Below are positions 26,299 through 36,404 of a stretch of DNA of 64,000 nucleotides, piece after piece; the first letter of the stretch is position 1, and each line of letters opens with the position of its first letter. The position numbers and the translations under genes are program-made. The notes beneath the pieces were generated by a model. The model saw only the letters and a list, made by a program, of their open reading frames with translations. It was not told the DNA's origin and ran no database searches. Source of the stretch: CAVVVS01 sp963751355 (GTDB taxonomy: Bacteria > Bacteroidota > Ignavibacteria > Ignavibacteriales > Ignavibacteriaceae); NCBI GenBank assembly GCA_963751355.1, contig CAVVVS010000046.1:71766-135765 (forward strand), in the 5' to 3' direction.

Positions 26299-28356
26299 GT
26301 GATACAGCCTAAAAGCCCCAAAATCGTCTGCATTATTTTCTCCGTATTTGTTATTCTATTTTCTACTAGTTGTGTTAGTAATGCGCAACAAAAAGCCGTA
26401 AAGCAAAACAAAAAAGATCAAAGGATGGAATGGTGGAGGGATGCCCGATTCGGATTATTTATTCATTGGGGACTTTATTCAATTCCTGCCGGTGAATGGA
26501 AGGGCAAAACAAATTATGCCGAATGGATTAGAAACAATGCACATATACCTTTAAAGGTTTACGACAAATTTGTTCATCAATTTGATCCGGTAAAATTCAA
26601 TGCCGGGCAGTGGGTCAAGATGGCTAAGAATGCAGGTATGAAATATATTGTAATTACCTCCAAACATCACGACGGCTTCTGTTTATTCAATTCCAAATAT
26701 ACAAAGTTCGATATCATGTCTACTCCGTTTAAGCGCGACGTGCTGAAAGAATTAACGGATGCAGCTCATAAAGCTGGTATTAAAATAGGATTCTATTATT
26801 CTATAATGGATTGGCACAACCCGGATTACCTGCCGCGCCGCAGCTGGGAAAAAGATCGCCCCACAAAAGGAGCAGACTTTACCCGGTACATTCAGTATAT
26901 AAAAAATCAGCTACACGAATTATTAACCAATTACGGCAAAATTTCAATACTGTGGTTCGACGGCAACTGGGAAAGAAATTGGAACAACAAATACGGGAGA
27001 GAAATTTATAATTATGTTCGAAGCCTGCAGCCCGGCATCATTATCAATAACCGTGTGGGAACAGGTACCGATGATTCTTTAAAAGCTCCCGGTGATTATG
27101 AGACTCCAGAGCAGTACATCCCTGCCACAGGTTTACCGGGCGTTGATTGGGAAACTTGCATGACTATGAATGACCACTGGGGCTATAACAAGCATGATAA
27201 CGATTGGAAACCGGTAAAAGTATTAATCCGGAATTTAGTCGATATTGCTTCCAAAGGAGGAAATTTTCTAATGAATGTGGGACCAACTTCCAGAGGAGTA
27301 TTTCCCGAACCGGCGGTTGAAAGATTGAAAGCAATCGGAAAATGGATGAAAGTAAACAGTGAATCAATTTACGGAACGCAGGCAAGTCCATTCGAAAATT
27401 TAGTGTGGGGAAGATGTACTCAAAGAAAAATTGAGGGAGGCACCAGGTTATATCTTCATGTCTTCGATTACCCCCAAAATTCGCAACTCGTTGTTCATGG
27501 GATTCAAAATTTACCTCAAAGAGCATTTTTACTTTCAGACCCGGATAAAAATTCTCTTGATATTAAAAGGCGTGAAGATGCCCTGGTAATAAATTTACCT
27601 AAAACCGCACCGGATTCCATAAACAGCGTTGTTGTACTGGATATTAAAGGAAACCCCGATGTTTATAATTCGCCCGTTATTGAAGCTGTTCAAGATATAT
27701 TTATGGATAGTTTGAAAGTTCGGGTTACTTCCAATCTCAATAATGTAGACATAAGATATACGAAAGATGGTTCAATACCGATCATAACTTCTCCTTTAGT
27801 TAAAGGCGCTATTACCATTACTAAATCATCGGTAATTACTGTAAGGTGTTTTGTTAATAATCAACCTGTAAGTACATCCAGTAGTAAATCATTCAATAAA
27901 GTTAAGCCCGAACCAGCGGTTAAAATTGAAAATCCCAAACCGGGCATTCATTATAAATATTATAAAGGTACCTGGGATGAACTTCCTGATTTTGACACGG
28001 TTAAAATTATTTCATCCGGAGTGAATAACAATTTTGATATTACCAAGAATACTAAGAAGGAATATTTCGGATACAGATTCGATGGATATGTGCGGATACC
28101 GTCTGACGGTGTTTACAAGTTTTTTACGGCTTCTGATGATGGAAGCAATTTATATATAGATAATAAACTAGTTGTTGATAATGACAAACTTCATAGTACT
28201 CAGGAAAAAAGCGGCGTCATAGCATTAGCAAAAGGTCTGCATGCTATTAGAGTAGATTACTTCCAGGGAAGCGGAGGAAAAAATTTGAAAGTGTTCTATA
28301 AACGAACCGGTATTCCAAAACAAATAATCCCGTATTCAATCTTATTTATAAAATAG
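26299..28356 (+). CDS. Exported alpha-L-fucosidase (GH29) with C-terminal PA14-like domain
   Basis: This 685-residue secreted glycosidase has a signal peptide with a lipobox-like STSC at about residues 20-27. The GH29 barrel follows at about 40-380, with conserved WWRDARFGLFIHWGLYS, SKHHDGFCLF and the nucleophile Asp in LWFDGNWE. A chitobiase-like/Fn3 segment lies around 455-535 (VRYTKDGSIP-type pattern), then a PA14-like domain at about 545-685 (YYKGTWDELPDF, DDGSNLYIDNKLVVDN, GLHAIRVDYFQG). The start is a GTG after AAAGGGAA. It would release fucose from glycans outside the cytoplasm. It sits, oddly, between carA and carB. Confidence 0.9.
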   Translation: MIQPKSPKIVCIIFSVFVILFSTSCVSNAQQKAVKQNKKDQRMEWWRDARFGLFIHWGLYSIPAGEWKGKTNYAEWIRNNAHIPLKVYDKFVHQFDPVKFNAGQWVKMAKNAGMKYIVITSKHHDGFCLFNSKYTKFDIMSTPFKRDVLKELTDAAHKAGIKIGFYYSIMDWHNPDYLPRRSWEKDRPTKGADFTRYIQYIKNQLHELLTNYGKISILWFDGNWERNWNNKYGREIYNYVRSLQPGIIINNRVGTGTDDSLKAPGDYETPEQYIPATGLPGVDWETCMTMNDHWGYNKHDNDWKPVKVLIRNLVDIASKGGNFLMNVGPTSRGVFPEPAVERLKAIGKWMKVNSESIYGTQASPFENLVWGRCTQRKIEGGTRLYLHVFDYPQNSQLVVHGIQNLPQRAFLLSDPDKNSLDIKRREDALVINLPKTAPDSINSVVVLDIKGNPDVYNSPVIEAVQDIFMDSLKVRVTSNLNNVDIRYTKDGSIPIITSPLVKGAITITKSSVITVRCFVNNQPVSTSSSKSFNKVKPEPAVKIENPKPGIHYKYYKGTWDELPDFDTVKIISSGVNNNFDITKNTKKEYFGYRFDGYVRIPSDGVYKFFTASDDGSNLYIDNKLVVDNDKLHSTQEKSGVIALAKGLHAIRVDYFQGSGGKNLKVFYKRTGIPKQIIPYSILFIK

Positions 28357-28534
28357 GAATGATAATTTAGATTCTGAACATTTTTTAAGGGTGACTGAGG
28401 GAATGTAGCCCTGCGAGTCAAAAATTTAATATGACAAAATATTACATAATAAAAGTTGCTGCTCTCACGGTATCCCTTCAGGGATTAGCAAGTTTATTTA
28501 AGTTTAATGATCAACTAATAAGAGAAAAGATATA

Positions 28535-31500
28535 ATGATAAAAAAAGGTAAACCTAAAAAAGTATTAATACTCGGATCCGGTGCTTTACAAATCGGACAG
28601 GCAGGTGAATTTGATTACTCAGGAAGCCAGGCGATTAAGGCATTAAAAGAAGATGGAATATCAACCGTTCTTGTTAATCCGAATATAGCCACTATTCAAA
28701 CCTCTAATGATTTTGCGGATAAAGTATATTTCCTTCCGATAAAAGCAAACTTTGTTGAGCAGATAATTAAAAAAGAAGAACCTGATAGTATCCTTCTCCA
28801 ATTTGGGGGTCAAACCGCACTAAACGTCGGCGTAGAATTGTATGAAAAAGGAATACTCGAAAGATATAAAGTTAAAATATTGGGAACCCCGGTAGAAGCT
28901 ATTCAGGCTACCGAAGACAGATTAATATTTGGAAATAAAGTTTCGGAAATAGGATTAAAAGTCGCCCTCAGCAGGACTGCTCAAAATGTTGAAGAAGCCA
29001 TGGAAGCGGCATCAAAAATCGGTTTCCCCGTAATGGTTAGAATTGCCTACGCACTAGGAGGTTTGGGCTCGGGAATTGTAAACAATAAAGAAGAACTGGT
29101 AGAAAAAGCACGGAGAGCCTTCATGTTTACAAAACAAATTTTGATTGAAGAATCACTCCGCGGATGGAAGGAGGTTGAATATGAAATTGTGAGAGATCGA
29201 TACGATAACTGCATTACTATTTGTTCAATGGAAAATATCGATCCGATGGGAATACATACGGGCGACAGCGTGGTTATTGCCCCGGTTCAAACACTTTCTG
29301 CAAAAGAAAATTTTATGCTGCGTTCTCATGGAATAAAATTGATCAGGCATCTTGGAGTTGTTGGGGAATGTAATATTCAGTACGCATTAGATCCCGAGAC
29401 CGGTGACTACAGAATTATCGAAGTCAACGCAAGACTCAGCAGAAGCTCCGCGTTAGCATCCAAAGCCACGGGTTATCCATTGGCGTTTATTGCAGCAAAA
29501 CTTGCTTTGGGTTATGCATTAAATGAAGTTGAAAATATAATAACACAGGAAACTTCCGCATGTTTCGAGCCGGCTCTAGATTATGTGGCTTTAAAATTTC
29601 CGCGTTGGGATTTGCAGAAGTTCCGTCAGGTAAGTACACAGCTCGGTTCGGAAATGAAATCCGTAGGCGAAGTTATGTCCCTCGGAAGAAGCTTCGAAGA
29701 AGTACTGCAAAAAGCAATCAGAATGCTTGATGTCGGAATGAACGGATTTACCGGAAATAACCTTGAATTTGAAGACTTAGATAAAGAGCTTTCCGAACCG
29801 ACCGACAAAAGAATTTTTGCTATCGCCGAAGCACTGCATCGAGGTTACTCGGTTGATAAAATTCATGAGCTTTCCAAAATCACGAAATGGTTCATCTATA
29901 AAATGAAAAATATTGTTGATACCAGGGCAAAGCTTGATAAGAAGAAACTTAACTCAATTACTGAAGAATTAATGTGGGAATCCAAGAAGAACGGTTTTTC
30001 GGATGTCCAAATCGGACAGTTGGTTAATGCTGGTGAATTTGAAGTTAGAAATTACAGGAAAAGTTTAAATGTTGTTCCGGTCGTTAAACAAATTGACACA
30101 TTAGCGGCTGAATACCCTGCACATACCAATTATCTTTATTTAACTTATCACGGTAGAGAAAATGATATTCCTCCCGGCGGAAAAGAACAAATTGTTGTTC
30201 TGGGAAGCGGTGCATATAGAATCGGTTCTTCTGTTGAATTTGACTGGTGCTGTGTTAATACTGTTATGACTCTCAATAAATTAGAGTACACAACAATTAT
30301 GATTAACTGCAACCCGGAAACCGTAAGCACGGATTACGATATTTGCGATAAGCTTTACTTCGAACAGCTAACATTTGAAAGAGTACTCGACATTTACGAG
30401 TTGGAAAAACCTGATGGTGTCATCGTTTCGATGGGTGGACAAATACCGAATAACCTGGCTGTGAAGCTTCATCACTCGGGAATAAACATTATCGGTACTT
30501 CTCCCGAACAAATTGATAATGCGGAAAACCGTCATAAGTTTTCTCAAATTCTTGATCGATTGGAAGTCGATCAACCTGATTGGAGAGAGCTTACCAGTAT
30601 GGATGAAGCAAAAGAATTCGCCAAGAAAGTCGGTTACCCGGTCTTGATAAGACCCAGTTATGTCCTCAGCGGCGCGGCTATGAGCATTGTATTAAGCGAT
30701 GATGAACTGGAAATATTTTTGAAGAAGGCAGCCGCTATAAGCAAAGAATATCCGGTTGTGATCAGCAAATTCATTACTCAGGCAAGGGAAATAGAAGTAG
30801 ATGCGGTAGCAAATTCGGGGGAACTGTATTGTTATGCAATTTCTGAGCATGTTGAAAATGCAGGCGTTCACTCCGGTGATGCAACAATAGTTTTACCTCC
30901 GCAGCGCACTTATCTTGAAACCATGCGGCGCGTAAAAATGGTTACTAAAGAAATTGCAAAAGAACTTAAAATAACCGGTCCTTTCAACATTCAATTTATT
31001 GCCAAAGATAACGAAGTAAAAGTAATAGAATGTAATTTAAGAGCATCCAGGAGTTTCCCCTTTGTATCAAAAGTGCTGAAGATTAATTTTATTGAAATTG
31101 CTACAAAACTGATGATGGGAGAAAAATTGCCAAAAATTGATAAATCATCTTTCGATGTAGATTATGTGGGTGTGAAAGCTCCACAATTTTCATTCACAAG
31201 GTTGAAAGGCTCCGATCCTGTACTCGGTGTCGAAATGGCATCAACAGGCGAAGTCGCCTGTCTCGGTGATGATTTCAATGAAGCATTCTTGAAAAGTTAT
31301 ATTTCAACCGGGTTCAGAATTCCTAAAAAAGCAGTAATGCTCTCAACAGGTACTCCTAAGGAAAAAGCCGAATTGCTTGAAGAAACTAGAAAACTTTACA
31401 ATCTCGGATTAAAGTTTTACGCTACCAGGGGAACGGCTAATTTTCTAAAAGAAAATGGGATGGATGCAGAAATTTTGCACTGGCCTCTGGAAAAGAAAGA

Positions 31501-31729
31501 ACCCAATATCATGACATACTTGAATGAAGGCAAAATCGATTTGGTAATAAATATTCCTAAAAGTTCTGAAAAAGATGAATTGGAAAATGACTATGAAATC
31601 AGAAGAAAAGCAGTGGATATGAATATTAATCTTATTACCAATGTTCAGGTTGCAAAAAGATTTATAAAAGCATTTAGAAGATTTGGAGAGGACAGCCTAC
31701 CCGTAAAAAGCTGGGATGAGTATAATTAA
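28535..31729 (+). CDS. carB: Carbamoyl-phosphate synthase large subunit
   Basis: This 1064-residue subunit uses bicarbonate, ATP and ammonia to make carbamoyl phosphate. It has the expected duplicated architecture. The first ATP-grasp half (about 1-400) starts KKVLILGSGALQIGQAGEFDYSG. The oligomerisation domain is at about 400-555. The second ATP-grasp half starts IVVLGSGAYRIGSSVEFDWC. A C-terminal MGS-like allosteric domain (about 935-1064) includes KFYATRGTANFL. The length is normal and both halves keep their ATP-binding residues. The gap to the fucosidase is 178 bases. Confidence 0.96.
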   Translation: MIKKGKPKKVLILGSGALQIGQAGEFDYSGSQAIKALKEDGISTVLVNPNIATIQTSNDFADKVYFLPIKANFVEQIIKKEEPDSILLQFGGQTALNVGVELYEKGILERYKVKILGTPVEAIQATEDRLIFGNKVSEIGLKVALSRTAQNVEEAMEAASKIGFPVMVRIAYALGGLGSGIVNNKEELVEKARRAFMFTKQILIEESLRGWKEVEYEIVRDRYDNCITICSMENIDPMGIHTGDSVVIAPVQTLSAKENFMLRSHGIKLIRHLGVVGECNIQYALDPETGDYRIIEVNARLSRSSALASKATGYPLAFIAAKLALGYALNEVENIITQETSACFEPALDYVALKFPRWDLQKFRQVSTQLGSEMKSVGEVMSLGRSFEEVLQKAIRMLDVGMNGFTGNNLEFEDLDKELSEPTDKRIFAIAEALHRGYSVDKIHELSKITKWFIYKMKNIVDTRAKLDKKKLNSITEELMWESKKNGFSDVQIGQLVNAGEFEVRNYRKSLNVVPVVKQIDTLAAEYPAHTNYLYLTYHGRENDIPPGGKEQIVVLGSGAYRIGSSVEFDWCCVNTVMTLNKLEYTTIMINCNPETVSTDYDICDKLYFEQLTFERVLDIYELEKPDGVIVSMGGQIPNNLAVKLHHSGINIIGTSPEQIDNAENRHKFSQILDRLEVDQPDWRELTSMDEAKEFAKKVGYPVLIRPSYVLSGAAMSIVLSDDELEIFLKKAAAISKEYPVVISKFITQAREIEVDAVANSGELYCYAISEHVENAGVHSGDATIVLPPQRTYLETMRRVKMVTKEIAKELKITGPFNIQFIAKDNEVKVIECNLRASRSFPFVSKVLKINFIEIATKLMMGEKLPKIDKSSFDVDYVGVKAPQFSFTRLKGSDPVLGVEMASTGEVACLGDDFNEAFLKSYISTGFRIPKKAVMLSTGTPKEKAELLEETRKLYNLGLKFYATRGTANFLKENGMDAEILHWPLEKKEPNIMTYLNEGKIDLVINIPKSSEKDELENDYEIRRKAVDMNINLITNVQVAKRFIKAFRRFGEDSLPVKSWDEYN

Positions 31730-32306
31730 TAGCTTAGGTTAATTTGACTATAAAGAGATAGAACTTTTGCCTTCATAATGTATATCCATTATACAATATA
31801 CCTTGTCAAGGAAGAAACTTTCTCATTACGTAAAAATTTCTTAAAAGGTAACAGTGTTACTTAGTGTTATCTAGTATGTTATTACATTGCCATTATATTG
31901 GAAATGATCAGTCTTAAATTAGTAGTTATTAATTCTTAATTAGATAAAAAAATAATGTTTTTTAATATTTGGTGCTGAGATTTCTAGTATGCTATTAGTG
32001 TTTCCCTTACTATAAATATTAATATTAAAGCCACACACCATACTTAGCCTTCTTTTTTTAAACCTTACAATAGTTAATTCGATTTTGGATTATATGCAAA
32101 ATGGGAATTGAGGATTTCCGATTTCAGAAGTTAATCAGCAGAAAATCAAAAATCTTAATTCGTTAATCATCAATCTTAAATCAATTAGTACAGAAGAAAT
32201 TATAACATCTCAAGAAGTGCTGTCTTCGACAGTAAATTGTTAATTATCTAAAGAAATAACATGCAGTCATGCTTTTTGAATCAGCATGACTGCATTAAAT
32301 TCTGTA
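31730..32306. other. Convergent intergenic region after carB
   Basis: About 580 AT-rich bases between the ends of carB and the minus-strand Asp-box gene. Apart from the hairpin at 32261-32295 nothing was found: no coding relic and no RNA gene. Confidence 0.5.
32261..32295. terminator. Long hairpin between converging genes
   Basis: A perfect 13-bp stem ATGCAGTCATGCT / AGCATGACTGCAT encloses a 9-base loop (32274-32282). It lies 11 bases past the stop of the minus-strand gene and probably acts as its transcription end. The following T-run is weak on both strands. Confidence 0.6.
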
Positions 32307-35300
32307 TTACTTTTTTTCAATCCTATTAAATCTAGATATTAGTCCATCCAGTTGTTTTTTATAATGGGAAAACAATTCTTTCTGCCCTTGAGTAGGAGCA
32401 GCATCTGCAGCCTGAACATCGGATATTAATCCTGCCATTCCACCGATCACTGAGGATAAACCCGGATGTCCTTTATCGGCTATGTTTGAAAGAGAATCCT
32501 TTACGGCGCCGGAAATATTTCCTTCCTTTAGTATATTTTCAAGCTTACTGTGCAAGGAGACTGATTTTGCAAGTTCATTATTGATTGTCAAAGCCAATTT
32601 CAACTGTTCTTTAAGAGCCTCATTTGAAATGTGCACTCGGGGATCTTCTTTTACAATCAGCGGCTGTGTATATTTTTTGCCGTTAACCGTTAAAGTCACT
32701 TTATATTTTCCAGGCAGTACAAGCGGACCTTCGGGATTTATTGGTGTATCATCATCCCAAACTGCCGCAATCGAATAACCGTAATGCAGAGCTTTAGGTC
32801 TCGGATAACGAAGATCCCATATGAATCTATGCATTCCTGCTTCTGCAGAAAGTTTTTGTGACTTGCCTAACCAGGCTTCTTCAAAGTATCTGTTGGTTTT
32901 TAATTTCTCCGCTTCTGCATCACTTGCAAAACTGCGAATAACTTTTCCTCTGGAATCGGTTATAGTTAATTTAACCGGAGATTGAGAATTGCTTCCCAGC
33001 ATATAATCAATGATTGCACCGGCAGGAGGGTTTTTACCTAATGGGGTAGAAGGCGGCCAGGGTGTGTCGTGATTTTCATCTGCCCTAAGTCTCCACGCCT
33101 GTGCCGGTGAAAAAAGATGCACTGCTATTTGTGCCGTCGATGGATTTAATTCCCGTAATGGTTCAATATCATCAAGTATCCATATTCCCCTGCCCTGTGT
33201 TCCGGCTATCAAATCATTTCCATGAATAATAATGTCGCGCACAGGCGTCGTAGGAAGATTCAAAGTAAGAGGCTGCCAGTCTGAACCGTCGTTAAAAGAT
33301 ACATAAACGCTTCGGTTTGTACTTGCGAATAACAAACCCTGCTTCACACGATCGGCTCTGACGGAATTTACATATTCGTTACCTGGTAATCCATTGATTA
33401 TCTTTTCCCAGGTTTTCCCATCATTTGTGGTTTTATAAATTAACGGTGCGAAGTCTCCCATTCGGTGAGTATTAACAGCGGCATAAACAGCATTCTTTGA
33501 AAACACAGATTGCGAAATTGCATCAACTCTGCCCCAGCCGGGAATTTCTTTGGGCGAAACATTATTCCAGTGCTTGCCTCCGTCTTTGGTCATTTGAATG
33601 ATTCCGTCATCGGTGCCAATCCATATAACATTTTGATCCACCGGGGAAGGTGAAATACAGAATATTACACCGAACCCACAGCTTCTCGCTTTTGCAAGAT
33701 CCGGATCGTCACAGTTAGATGCGTTATCTTTTTTACCACTTAAATCAGGACTTATTTTCGTCCAGTGATCTCCGTTATCTGTGGATTTAAATAAATATTG
33801 ATTTGCAAAATATAACGGGTAAGGTTTTATATGAGAAAAGACCAAAGGAGTAATCCAGGTATATCTGTATTTCACAGTATTTGGTTTTGCTCCGTAAGTG
33901 GAAACTGGCCATGGTGAAACTTGAGCAACCTGCCTGGTAATTTCGTTAAACCGTGATATTGGTCCACCGAGCCCGCTGCCGAAAACAAGATCGGGGTTGC
34001 CGGGTTTCGGTATATCATAATCTCTTTCATCACCGCCGACAGGATGCCAATCGCGCAGTTCAATTACTCCGTAAGGACCGCGGCTTAAAATTCCAACAGT
34101 TCCGTTATCCTGCTGACCGCTGTAAATTTTATAAGGAAATTGATCGTCAACTTCCACATGGTAAAACTGTCCCGTAGGCTGATTGTACCAGCTCGACCAG
34201 CTTTCCCCGTTATTAACCGTAACTACGCATCCTTGATCCGAACCTGTGATCATATGATCCGGGTATTTTGGATTTATCCACAGAAAATGATAATCATCGC
34301 CTCCGGGAGCGCCTTTGAAATACTTGAACGTTTTACCGCCGTCGACAGATTTATGAATAGAACGATCCATAACATAAACTGTGTTTGGATTGTGAGGATC
34401 AACAGTTATGCGGCTGAAATAAGAATTTGCAAGAGAACCGTTATCGTTTACAAGTTTCCAGTTCGCTCCGCCGTCATTCGATTTGTACAACCCGCTTTTT
34501 CCTTTTGGAGCTATTATGGTAGTGTAAACTATTTTTCCGCCGCTGCCGGGTGCAACTCCTAAACCGATTCTTCCGTAATTTCCTTTTGGCAGACCGTGAC
34601 TGGATAATTTTGTCCAGTGCTCACCGCCGTCTTTACTTTTATATATTCCAGATCCCGGACCGGTTTGTGTTATATAGTAATCGAGCCAGGGATGCATCCG
34701 CATCTGCCACAGAGCAGCATAAACTACTGAAGGATGTTCCGGATCGGACGCAAGATCGACTGCACCGGTATTTTCATCAACGTATAAAACTTTTTTCCAG
34801 GTTTTACCGCCATCATTTGTCAGGAAAACTCCGCGCTCTTTGTTTGCATTAAAAGTATGTCCCATCGCGGCAACCAAAACTTTCTGCGGATCTTTCGAAT
34901 CAACCAGGATTCTCCCGATGTGGCGGGTATCTTTGAGACCAACGTTCTTCCAGGTTTTGCCGTCGTCTTCGGTTTTATAAACACCGTCACCGGCGATTAT
35001 GTCATAACGCAATGCAACCTGCCCGGTTCCAACGTATATTATTTTCGAATTTGAAGGAGCAATATCTAGCGCTCCCACTGAAGCAGCGCCTTCATGCTGC
35101 ATTAATGCATGCCAGGTTCTACCCGCATCATTTGACTTCCAGACTCCACCGCCCGCAGCGCCGAAGTAAAATGTGTTAGGTTTATCCGGTATTCCTTCCG
35201 CCATCGTTGCCCAACCTGCCCGGTAAGGACCGACAAGCCTCCACTTCATTCCTGCATAAGACTGCTGCGGAATTGGCTGCGGAAATAATTTATTAAGAGG

Positions 35301-35405
35301 AAGTAATAGAAATAATAGTGTCCCGGCTAAAATACTTAACTTTATAAACCGGCGATTTTTATTTAGGAAATAATAAACTACAAAAGAAGATGAAATGAAC
35401 TGCAT
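32307..35405 (-). CDS. Large exported Asp-box (BNR/sortilin-like) beta-propeller protein, copy 1
   Basis: The protein has about 1032 residues: a hydrophobic signal anchor near residues 22-45, then a long series of Asp-box repeats. Examples are SNDAGRTW, TEDDGKTW, TNDGGKTW, SKDGGEHW, SVDGGKTF, STDNGDHW, TKDGGKHW and TTNDGKTW. They build one or two sortilin/VPS10-like propellers. A C-terminal region (about 800-1032) holds a beta-sandwich (GPLVLPGKYKVTLTVNGKKY) and helices. Two relatives lie in the window, complete at 52916-56107 and truncated at 44693-45425. These proteins are often labelled glycosyl hydrolase, but no catalytic residues are visible. The frame opens at a GTG at 35414; ATG 35405 with AAGGTG is preferred. 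Confidence 0.85.
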   Translation of the reverse strand: MQFISSSFVVYYFLNKNRRFIKLSILAGTLLFLLLPLNKLFPQPIPQQSYAGMKWRLVGPYRAGWATMAEGIPDKPNTFYFGAAGGGVWKSNDAGRTWHALMQHEGAASVGALDIAPSNSKIIYVGTGQVALRYDIIAGDGVYKTEDDGKTWKNVGLKDTRHIGRILVDSKDPQKVLVAAMGHTFNANKERGVFLTNDGGKTWKKVLYVDENTGAVDLASDPEHPSVVYAALWQMRMHPWLDYYITQTGPGSGIYKSKDGGEHWTKLSSHGLPKGNYGRIGLGVAPGSGGKIVYTTIIAPKGKSGLYKSNDGGANWKLVNDNGSLANSYFSRITVDPHNPNTVYVMDRSIHKSVDGGKTFKYFKGAPGGDDYHFLWINPKYPDHMITGSDQGCVVTVNNGESWSSWYNQPTGQFYHVEVDDQFPYKIYSGQQDNGTVGILSRGPYGVIELRDWHPVGGDERDYDIPKPGNPDLVFGSGLGGPISRFNEITRQVAQVSPWPVSTYGAKPNTVKYRYTWITPLVFSHIKPYPLYFANQYLFKSTDNGDHWTKISPDLSGKKDNASNCDDPDLAKARSCGFGVIFCISPSPVDQNVIWIGTDDGIIQMTKDGGKHWNNVSPKEIPGWGRVDAISQSVFSKNAVYAAVNTHRMGDFAPLIYKTTNDGKTWEKIINGLPGNEYVNSVRADRVKQGLLFASTNRSVYVSFNDGSDWQPLTLNLPTTPVRDIIIHGNDLIAGTQGRGIWILDDIEPLRELNPSTAQIAVHLFSPAQAWRLRADENHDTPWPPSTPLGKNPPAGAIIDYMLGSNSQSPVKLTITDSRGKVIRSFASDAEAEKLKTNRYFEEAWLGKSQKLSAEAGMHRFIWDLRYPRPKALHYGYSIAAVWDDDTPINPEGPLVLPGKYKVTLTVNGKKYTQPLIVKEDPRVHISNEALKEQLKLALTINNELAKSVSLHSKLENILKEGNISGAVKDSLSNIADKGHPGLSSVIGGMAGLISDVQAADAAPTQGQKELFSHYKKQLDGLISRFNRIEKK

Positions 35406-35624
35406 TGAATTCACCTTAAATATTTGTAAATGAGAATTGACTTATATTTCAATTTTGATTTGATCCGCTTCATTAGAAATAAGAAAAAATAATTGTCAGT
35501 ACTGCAAATCCAAAACTTTGGGTGTAATTTAATAAAAATTATTTCATTTGAAATTATTTATAAACACATACAGCTAAGAAAAGCACAGTAGGTAAAATAG
35601 ATAAGCTCTTTTTCTTATTTATAG

Positions 35625-36274
35625 TTAACTCGTACCTACAAGTATTACAACGCTCTGCCCGCTATAGCCAACCGCAACAATTTCATTATCTTTTATCGCA
35701 GCGAAAAGATATTCATCGTTTGCTAATCCGGTTTCATCTATGAAGCTTTTCCAGCGAACTTCATTGTAATGAATTACTTTTCCGAATGAACCTACAGCTA
35801 CAACATCGTTCGCATCATTCCCTCTAATGCTGTTTTTATAGTATTTGGTTATATCGCGAAGGCTGTTTCTCCAAAGCGAATTGCTGAGTGAGTTTTTTTG
35901 ATTTATTCCTGATCCGGCAACATAGTATTGAGCTTCAGGCTTAAACCAAACACTCTCAAATCCCAGTTAATGCTCTTGCTTGAAATTTCTTTCATGCTTG
36001 TTCCGCTTATTTCAAATATTTTTCTCTGTACGGAGGTATCCGAGTAAGATGCAACTACAAGTATTTGTGTTTGCGCAGATTATGGATTTACCGTACCCCA
36101 AGGTTTGCTTACATGAGAAAGGGGATTAATATTTAAAGGCCTCGTTTGAAATTGATTACCATTCCAATGTATTCCTGCTTCGAACCAAATGTCATTTGAA
36201 TCGAAAGCATAAATTGAATAGGTAGGGCTACAAAATGATTTAACTTGATGATAATATGGTGCTTTTAATAAATT
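35625..36274 (-). pseudogene. Decayed beta-propeller-like surface protein gene
   Basis: The minus strand reads LLKAPYYHQVKSF...SIYAFDSNDIWFEAGIHWNG down to an in-frame TAA at 36080-36082. It then continues to about 35965, shifts frame, and reads GFESVWFKPEAQYYVAGSGI...NDVVAVGSFGKVIHYNEVRWKSF to a TAA at 35625. The repeated NDxWF/NDVVAVG-GxxxHxNGxxW pattern is that of propeller-type exported proteins of this phylum. There is no start codon, one nonsense codon and one frameshift, so it is a relic. Confidence 0.6.
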
Positions 36275-36354
36275 CTATTTTTCCCTTTTAATTTTTACTT
36301 TGTTGGGTGAGAAATGATGATATTTTGAAAAGATTAACAGTTTATGGCTTTTTA

Positions 36355-36384
36355 TGTAGGGACAAGTCGCGACTTGTCCCTACA
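36355..36384. repeat. Perfect 30-bp palindrome
   Basis: The arm TGTAGGGACAAGTCG (36355-36369) is followed directly by its exact reverse complement (36370-36384) with no loop base. It lies 21 bases past the rubrerythrin stop. It looks like a dispersed intergenic palindrome (REP-like), and may end the rubrerythrin transcript. Confidence 0.75.
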
Positions 36385-36404
36385 AAGTGGAAATAAAATA
36401 ATTG

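Noticed and set aside
28357..28534. Possible riboswitch before carB (small hairpin at ATCCCTTCAGGGAT)
   Set aside because: Only a 5-6 bp stem is visible and no known riboswitch core was recognised.
34140..35054. Plus-strand open frames opposite the Asp-box gene
   Set aside because: They are antisense to conserved Asp-box repeats and have no start-site support.
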